Position numbers and translations under genes: made by a program. A model generated the notes under the pieces. The model searched no databases. It worked only from the letters and a program-made list of their open reading frames with translations, and was not told the origin of the DNA. From Suillus spraguei (Eukaryota; Basidiomycota; Agaricomycetes; Boletales; Suillaceae): 64,000 nucleotides of DNA. Positions within the stretch are counted from its first letter, which is position 1. Each line of letters begins with the position of its first letter. Shown here piece after piece: positions 57,126-64,000 of this stretch. The DNA is taken from assembly GCA_016800925.1 (NCBI GenBank), contig JABCPU010000179.1:62001-126000 (forward strand). Reading direction: 5' to 3'.

Positions 57126-58773
57126 ATGGCATCAGCAATCAAGGACCACACCGCCGAAGAGAAGCCTAACGATCTTCCTCCACTCTTGTCCAAGAAATTT
57201 AACATCACCGATGTTAAGCAAGACGCGCTCAAGTGGGACAAGGAGTGGGAGGCAGCGATCGCATCGTCAACTGCAGCAGACGTCCTCAAGGAGATCACTC
57301 GTTCCTGGACGATTCTTTCTTTACTCCTAGTGACATCGAGTTTATCCAGGAGGATCTTTGCAGCGTTCAAGATAACGTCGCTAAAATCCTGCGCAACGTG
57401 TTTGACGAAGGTCACTTTGACACCATCTGGTTGTTGTTGAATGCCGCTGAGAAGAAGAGACATATCCTTGAAGGCCTCAAGGGGGCATCTACAGCACGTA
57501 CGCTTTGGGGGCAAGATTGTCGTGCTCTTTGCCCAGAGATCACAGTTTCGAACTTCCTAACCCAGGGCGGAAAGGGCTTCATTGACTTTCTCACTCGCGT
57601 CTTGGAGATATATGAGTCGTCCATTAAACCAGCATTCCTACCAAACTCATGGTGGGAGCAGGCGTCGAACCTGCCAAATCCATGGTGGGGACAGGCCTCG
57701 GATGTTCCAACCAAAAGACAGATATCCGAAAGCACAAAGCGTGTGTTTGAAGTCGCAACTATCGATAGGAATAAGTTTATAGGCGAGTTTTTTTTTGCTC
57801 ATTGAATATCATACGAGTCTAACGGTCAATAAACAGCGCATTTTGTTATGTTCTCGATGTTTTCGATCATAGGCGACATTACCAATCGTAGCGAGGGGAT
57901 GAAAGGAGTTCTACACGTCATGGAGAACACAGAGGGATATATCGCTCGATCCTTGGCACAGGTCAAAACGACTTTCAGAGATAAACCCCTTATCCGCTGC
58001 GACAACTGCACCAAGACGCCAGAAGACATCGGACAAGGTGTTCGCTTCATGGTGTGCAGTGCTTGTAAAACAAAACTCAACTTCGAGGTACACTATTGTT
58101 CTCAGTGGGTAGTCGTCCTTTCATCCCGCATTTATAATTTCCTCACGATGTTACGTCCGCTAGATTCTGCCAGAAACAAGACTGGTCCGTTCACAAAAAG
58201 GCTTGTGGCAAGAAACCAGTGTCGAAGGGTCTGAGCGGAACTAAGGGAGACTCCCTTTGGGCATTCGGCGACTCCAATCCTGCCGCCAACCTGATCCGCA
58301 GCCTCGACAAGAAGGAGGGTGGGCATCTCAGGAGCCTCAGAGACGTAGGCGTAAATCCCTGCAAGGGTAAACGTTCCCCTGCCGCAGAGCTTCAAGCCAA
58401 CATGCTCGAAGCCGACAGAAATGTCGATTACTTCCTCTTCACTGCGAAGGGTGAACCAGTTCGCTTTGTAATCGACGATCCAGGTGCCAAAATGGTCTTC
58501 CGGATCAACCGTGGTATGGTCATGACACAGACTAGTGAGACTGGTCTTGATGCTATGGGGGAGTACATACTCAAACTCATGAGCGGGTATCCTGGTTTGA
58601 GTCGGGACATCATCTTGAAGCAACTCTGCAAGGAACACGGGGCGGACACTACCAAAAAGATCGTGCAGTTGGAGCGGAAGACTCGACAACGTGGAAAGGG
58701 TACGTTTATAGAAAGCTGGGTGAAGGATTCAGCGAGCGTGTTTGGGGATTGGTCTTGGCTCGGATTGCTTTGA
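57126..58773 (+). CDS. MYND-type zinc-finger protein
   Basis: The start is MASAIKDHTAEEKPNDLPPL at 57126. A helical N-terminal region (FTPSDIEFIQEDLC, HFDTIWLLLNAAEKKRHILE) leads to the MYND finger: CDNC near 58000, CSAC at 58060, then an intron (GTGGGTAG...CCGCTAG) and YCSQFCQKQDW, VHKKAC. All eight C/H ligands are present. The C-terminal half has no recognised domain and ends GDWSWLGLL. An intron at about 57790-57837 appears to use a GC donor (ATAG|GCGAGT...AACAG), restoring KFIAHFVMFS. One frame break occurs near 57295 (DVLKE versus HSFLDDSFF). MYND fingers bind proline-rich peptides; a regulatory scaffold role is inferred. Confidence 0.8.
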
Positions 58774-58779
58774 ACGTGG

Positions 58780-59949
58780 GAGTGGTACGAAATTTCTCCT
58801 TCAATCATACCATAATCTCGAGCTCATGGATGTGTTTACAGTCGCTATGCTTGTGTCAAGGTCTCGAGTTTCGCTCACGGTCATCAACCATATTCTTTAT
58901 AAAAATACAAAACGCCAGATTTTCCTTTTTTTCTTTGTGGGTTTTGTCTTTGTAAATAGTTGTTTTTGAATAAGTCATGTACAGTATCCGTTGATCAAGT
59001 TGAGCCTCAGCGATGTTCGTTTACGTTTCACTTTTAATTGTCGTAGTAGTCTATGTATGGTGACGACGTCCAATTCAATCGGTCGGCGCTCAGTCACCAA
59101 AATATGCTATTCATCACGTGAGTCGTCATCATGAATCAAATTCTCAATCGGCTCTTATTTTCGGCCTTCATGCCTTAGTTATTCGTGTCATTCCCATTCT
59201 AAGTTCTCTGCATGTATGCAGTACTCTTACTTCCTTGAGGTCATGTCCACATGCGGTTCTTGGTAGACTTCTTCGCCACACCTCAGATGCTTTGTCTGCG
59301 TCGTAAACTTTATATGTTGCCCTGGATCACGTAAAAGGAGCAATCCAGGGACGGCAGCAAAAAGCTCACAGCCAACCTCAAGTCAATTGTCGCACCGTGA
59401 ACATGAAATGCCTGTCGCTGGTGAAACCTCACAACATATGCAACTACAGTACTAGCTGCTGCCACCTCCCCTGTTAGTGGATTCGGATCAAGCTATTCGA
59501 GTTCGCCTACCGCATGTCCGTTGATCACGCCAGTGGCCACCACTTGAAGATTTACAGGGCAGCTGCTTGTAATTTCAGACACCATCATCATCCGCGCATT
59601 GTTAGTTCCCAACTTCTAATTTCTGGTTGTATTTTTCGATCTCGCTGATATATCGATTGACCCATGTTTCTTTACTGATTCCTCAGTTTCATGGATTGTC
59701 ACCAGTGAGAATGTAAAAGTTTCATTTCGTTATTTCGTTATTTATAGATAAGTAACACTGTGACACTATTATCACCTCGGTGCTAGTATGCGTTGATGTC
59801 TGGCTCGTCTTGTGGCATAGTTATCTGAGTCTCTCGGCAGGTCTTGTAGTACAGCGTGCGCATTATCTGGTTCTGGCACAGAGACACGATATTCAATGAG
59901 CTACTGAGTACATTAGTTGGTCGAATGTTCTAGAGCGTGCAGTGTCGGG
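58780..59949. other. Intergenic region, nothing recognised
   Basis: A CACGTG lies near 59115. Open frames are short and unlike known proteins. Confidence 0.45.
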
Positions 59950-61085
59950 CTAATCATCATCGTCCATGTCTCTGCTTCTTCCCCCCCGACCTCGACCCCG
60001 ACCTCGACCCCGACCCCGGCCCCGGCCCGGCCTTCCGTCCGATGCCCCCCTGAAATTTTCCGCTGTTCCGCCCGGTACCGGATCCCTGAGGTCCAGGGTA
60101 ACCGGAACGCGTACGAAGGGTTTAAGCAACTCCATGTCAAGATCAACCTTTTCAAGTCAATATTATGAGCCTGATGCGCTGCTAACGAAGGAACAAAACC
60201 ATCAAGTCACCTTTGCCGTCAACATTTCGACCTCGTTGCTAAAAAACTCGGCGAATCTCGTCATATTCAGGATATTTGAACAGCAGTGCGAGCAACCAGC
60301 AGCTCGAACACCCTGGACTACTTCACCGACCCCCATAAGGACCGTGTGGCCAGATGGCTTGTCGTACAAGGATATTAGGCTTTTTCCCATGTAATCACTC
60401 CACCATTCCAATGGTCGCTGACCATTGAGCAGGAATCGACTGCCGGACTCGCAGCCACAAGAGCCGCCGATCATCCATTGGTATCCTGCTGCATTCAGCT
60501 ATCAAGGTAACTGGCTGTAATCCAAGATAGATCCGTGCCCAAGGATTGCACCGATATGCCACATCTCTGATGATAGGTAAGTAGTGCGAGCAGCTCCTTT
60601 GCTGTGATGAGGTCGATTTCTGGAACCCTCGCAGGAATGAGAGATTGGCGGAGAGTATATTTTGCAGCGAGCGTGGCTTCGATGTCTAGTTGGGCACGCA
60701 TTGCAAGCGCAAAGCATCTCAAAGGCTCTTTCTCCACGTGGCTTTTAAGCGCCTGGCGAACTTTGTGCTCAAGCGGTTTCAAGGAATATTTCCTGGCTGC
60801 CTCAAGGACAGGTATGATATCTTCGAGTTCATGCAGAGGAGGATCCTCCGCGAGAGTAGAAGGGTAACAGAATCTGAGCCAGATGTCAAGTACTCTGTGG
60901 TTTTCTTCCACGGGCACGATGGGCAGATCATCTTCGATCTGGTCTGATTGTGCCGCTTTCTCGATGATAAAGTCAAAAGACGGCGAGGCGAGGTTCAGAA
61001 AGAACGAGATCACGCGAAAGTCAATACCATCGGACGATCGAAGGATGATATCTGCTTTCTCATGCAGAAATGGCGGGGCCGCCAT
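59950..61085 (-). CDS. BTB/POZ domain protein with RG-rich C-terminal extension (BTB4)
   Basis: Exon 1 starts MAAPPFLHEKADIILRSSDG at 61085 and runs through the BTB and helical regions to SLGTDLSWIT (about 60500). The frame breaks between 60510 and 60475, then resumes as GGSCGCESGSRFLLNGQRPL and GCSHCCSN, the paired cysteine clusters of the family. A 63-bp intron (60210-60148) leads to VDLDMEL, the expected terminal exon motif, but no stop follows. The frame continues through LLKPFVRVPVTLDLRDPV into a tail of about ten Gly-Arg dipeptides and ends SRDMDDDD at 59950. The RG tract is encoded by a CGACCC/CGGCCC simple repeat (about 59978-60030). The frame break may be a real lesion or an error. 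Confidence 0.65.
59978..60030. repeat. CGACCC-type hexanucleotide-like simple repeat
   Basis: Runs of CCTCGACCCCGA and CCCCGGCCCCGG encode alternating Gly-Arg on the minus strand. This is unusually GC-rich for the window. Confidence 0.85.
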
Positions 61086-61482
61086 GAGGTTTCTTTACTT
61101 GTACTATGCACAGTATAGTCAAGCAAGATCTTTCTGTGCAATAAGTTAAACTTACCTTTGACTATGGAGAGAACACAAAGATGATTAATGGATTTCAGAA
61201 GGACAACAAATGGACGAATGAAACCCAATACATAAGATTAGCCCACAGGGTACGTTATATATATTCTCGGTACGTATTTCTACACAACTAGATGTGGTCG
61301 TGCCTCTAAGCAACCCTTAAGTAGAGATACCCTTTCTTAATATTCAAGTCCAACTGCTAGATCTAACCGAATCATGATTATGGACACTAGCTCATGGACG
61401 TGATCTCTCTAATGGCCTTTAAGAAAGTGTTTTACCACAGAATTGTGTACTGCCTTAGCGACGAGGATAGTCGGAATCGCGA

Positions 61483-62491
61483 TCAAAAGTCCATCTCTAG
61501 CTCGATCTATTGGGAGCTCTCAGGATTTGTCTGTGTTGTATAACAAGGTACATACCGGAGCGACAGCCTCCTCTACTTTTAGAGCAAGCAAGTTGCTAAA
61601 CTCTGTCATAGCTTCTTTTACCCGGCCGGAGCAAGTAGCACAAGTCGCACTTCTGACTTTTTGGATTGTCCTGTCCGCTGCCGTCCTCACAGTATCGCCG
61701 GATGGACTATCCTGTAACAGCTCGCATATCTCCTGCATATATCTGGTCCACCATGCAAGTGGAGGGGTATTCCAAGGAAAAAATCTTGTATCAGTACCCT
61801 GTCCACAGCAGTATCGTGACCCGTTGAAGATGTCACTAGAAGGACGAGCAGTGAATAGCCAATTGCAGCCACCCAGACTGCCATAATGATCTGTCATCCA
61901 TTTGAGGTCCTTCATTAAGGCTTGTACGGCGGTAATGCATTTTTTGTGGTATGTTATTAGGGCAAGAAGGTCGGATGCGGTGATCAGGTTGATCTCTGCA
62001 AATAACGCAGGAATTAAGGGTTGCCGTAAGTTGTATCTGGCGGCGGTGATGGTTTCATGCTTAAGCCGTGCGTTTCTCGCAATGGCGAAGCAGCGAAGGG
62101 GTTCTGCCTCAAGAACTTTTGGATTCGCCAGAGCTTGACATACTTTTCTTTCGATCAGCTCTAGTGAATACTTCCTTGCAGCTGCGAGCACAGAGAGGAT
62201 TTCTGTGAGGTTATCAAGAGAAGGATCCTCCGCCAGCGTCGATGGATAGCAAAACCTGAGAAACGAATCTAGAGTTTTATAGTCCTCAGACACGGCGATA
62301 ACTGCTAAGCCGTCCTTCATCTCTTGATCGGAAGCCCCATCGGACGCTTGAGGGAGGCCGAACAATGTCTCGAAGAACGAAGAGGCAAGGGAGAGGAAGA
62401 GCATGAAAACTCGAAAATCTACGCCATCAGCTGATCGTAAGATAACGTCTGCTTTAGCGTGATTGAACGGGGCTGAAGCACAAGTTGCCAT
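61483..62491 (-). CDS. BTB/POZ domain protein (BTB5)
   Basis: Exon 1 is 62491-61556 and exon 2 is 61506-61483 (IELEMDF), separated by a GTATGT...CAATAG intron of 49 bp. The BTB domain reads KADVILRSADGVDFRVFMLF followed by LASSFFETLFGLPQ. A helical region contains AARKYSLELIERKVCQAL. The C-terminal clusters are GSRYCCGQ and ATCATCSGR. The closest relative in the window is BTB4 (shared RSSDG/RSADG, AARKYSLE and TLAEDP stretches), so these two look like a tandem duplication, with a third, decayed copy following at the window edge. The frame is intact. Confidence 0.87.
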
Positions 62492-63539
62492 CGGTGATTA
62501 TGATCTTCGTGGTGTCATAAACAATGGCTGATCGTAGCTAGTGGATTAAACTCACCAGTTGAAAGTTGAAATTTGCGGGATGTGTTTGCGGGATGATGAA
62601 AAGGCTCTAATAAAGATGATAGAATAGAACTAGCCATGCGCTGACAGCCTGTTGGGGCGCAAACCACTGCATTTGGCATTTGTTACATACTTAGTGTCTT
62701 CTTTGACCTCATGGCTCCTTGGTATGTTCGAATCAACCTGGGTATTTGCAAAACGAGATGGTACGTGACGGTGATTAAGATACGCAGGAAGATAAGCCAT
62801 GCTGCGATATTGAAACTGGGGCTTTACCAAGTGACAATCCGACCAGTGTCTAATGCAACAGCCACTTTGTCGATCGGCAAGAGGCTATGGCTCAATCCTT
62901 CTCCATGGTATAAGCATCTAGTACGTTTTGCTATTAGTTCCGCCCCCAGATTCAGAGAGGGCGACTCGAAGTGCCTCGAGAGACTTGCAGCGCCAGAACT
63001 GAAAACTTGTCAACTAAAACGGGGATAGTCGCTATGGAATGTTTCCCGTTGCAGTCAGGTCTTGAAGGAAGTCAAATGTTACATTTTTTCACCTGAAATT
63101 GTGAACAGAGCTAGCAGAGACACGTATGATTGTGAAATTGATGCAGAACTTACGGAAAGTCCCGAGGATTGTCCGCGGTCATACATTTCTGGGTTCTGGG
63201 CTTCAGGCAATCCAGGAGATTATAATAGCCAAGACTTGCGCACCGAAAACATGGATTTAGTGACAAAGTCTAGTCGGTGAGAAGTAGAAAGTTAAGGGAA
63301 AAGGTAGCGGGCCTTGCCAACGACGGATGGTGCTGTAACTGATATCGCCATTAAGAATCCATGTTTATGGGAAAAGATACAAGGTTGTGACAGCATGCAA
63401 GTAGAAATACTTGGCTCAGTGGTATTCGAATTCAACTTCTCAGCAGTCTGAGTCAATAGAGACCATAGGCAGCTGAGTGCTACTCACTCCTGCTGATGGG
63501 TACGACGAGGTCATTTTGCTATAGAACTACATACCACCT
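62492..63539. other. Intergenic region, nothing recognised
   Basis: Plus-strand frames at 62711-63028 and 63062-63280 lack family resemblance and splice support. Confidence 0.45.
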
Positions 63540-64000
63540 TGTTCACGATCAGCAGTCTACCATCAGCTAGTATCAGAATTGTTTCGCGACCTAGGGTAAG
63601 ACACACCAGAACGATGGCATTTTCGACTTCTAGAGCAAAAATCTCACTAAACTTCGTCACGTTCGCTCCCACCTGATCCGAGCAAAGTGAACAGCGTAAA
63701 GTTCCGGACCATTTGAATTGTGTTGTACGCTGCTGTCTGCACAGCGTGACTGGACGGAGTATCCTTCGGCAATTCGAGTGTCACCTGCATGAATTTTGAC
63801 CACGACGCAACTGGAGTGATGTCCAAAGGTAAAAACCTCTGGACGGTCCCATTCCGCAGTTACAGTACTTTAGGCTGCTCTGAGCATCATGCATGCCAGA
63901 TATCCACTTGCGATCACAGGACCGTCACGACGGTCATAATGCCTGGTCATCCATCTCCGGTAGGCGCTCATGATTGTACGACAATACTACAAGTTTCGTG
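63540..64000 (-). pseudogene. BTB-family C-terminal relic (BTB6), continuing past the window
   Basis: In shifted frames one reads SWSKFMQVTLELPKDTPSSH, AVQTAAYNTIQMVRN and VTKFSEIFALEVENAIVL. These parallel the C-terminal part of BTB5 (WWTRYMQEICELLQDSPSGD, EFSNLLALKVEEAV). Frames change near 63670, so this copy is degenerate or carries an indel. The N-terminal part lies beyond base 64000. Confidence 0.65.

Overview
This window is nuclear DNA of a filamentous basidiomycete, most likely an agaricomycete. The evidence is short (about 50-65 bp) GT-AG introns in every conserved gene, a CTAAT-type branch point in one intron, a local family of BTB/POZ genes, a She3-type mRNA-transport adaptor, and transposons of fungal type (Helitron, Ty3/Gypsy, hAT, MITEs). 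The species cannot be named from sequence alone.

Layout. 1-6.2 kb: an autonomous Helitron (Rep/helicase with a long Gln-rich N-terminus, broken by several frameshifts), followed by three tandem long hairpins whose arms covary. 6.4-29.5 kb: the host gene block. It holds BTB1 (+), mitochondrial cardiolipin synthase (+), a PACT-domain spindle-pole-body coiled-coil protein (-), BTB2 and BTB3 (-), a deleted hAT element, a divergent pair of a RING protein (-) and a She3-like protein (+), nitronate monooxygenase (+), and an HIRIP3-like histone chaperone (+). 29.5-49.2 kb: a gene-poor, repeat-rich block. It holds two long segmental duplications (R1 about 1.2 kb with WD40 relics, R2 about 2 kb), a second hAT relic, a truncated Gypsy element with nested solo LTRs and a TA-flanked MITE, and a GPI-ethanolamine-phosphate-transferase (PIG-O/Gpi13) gene fragment. 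49.3-64 kb: a single-pass membrane protein (-), a five-unit tandem array of class II tRNA-like Pol III units (-), an unrecognised multi-exon gene (-), a MYND-finger protein (+), and three more BTB copies (-), one with an RG-rich tail and one degenerate.

How parts relate. The conserved genes serve unrelated housekeeping roles (membrane lipid, spindle pole, mRNA transport, nitronate detoxification, histone handling), so there is no operon-like logic. Several share CACGTG elements about 80-240 bp upstream of the start. The six BTB copies share one architecture: BTB domain, helical region, two C-terminal cysteine clusters, and a tiny last exon behind a short intron. Several otherwise conserved genes contain isolated 1-2 nt frame breaks, so some frameshifts may be consensus errors and not biology. 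Splice sites and products were inferred by reading and recall of families; no database search was run.
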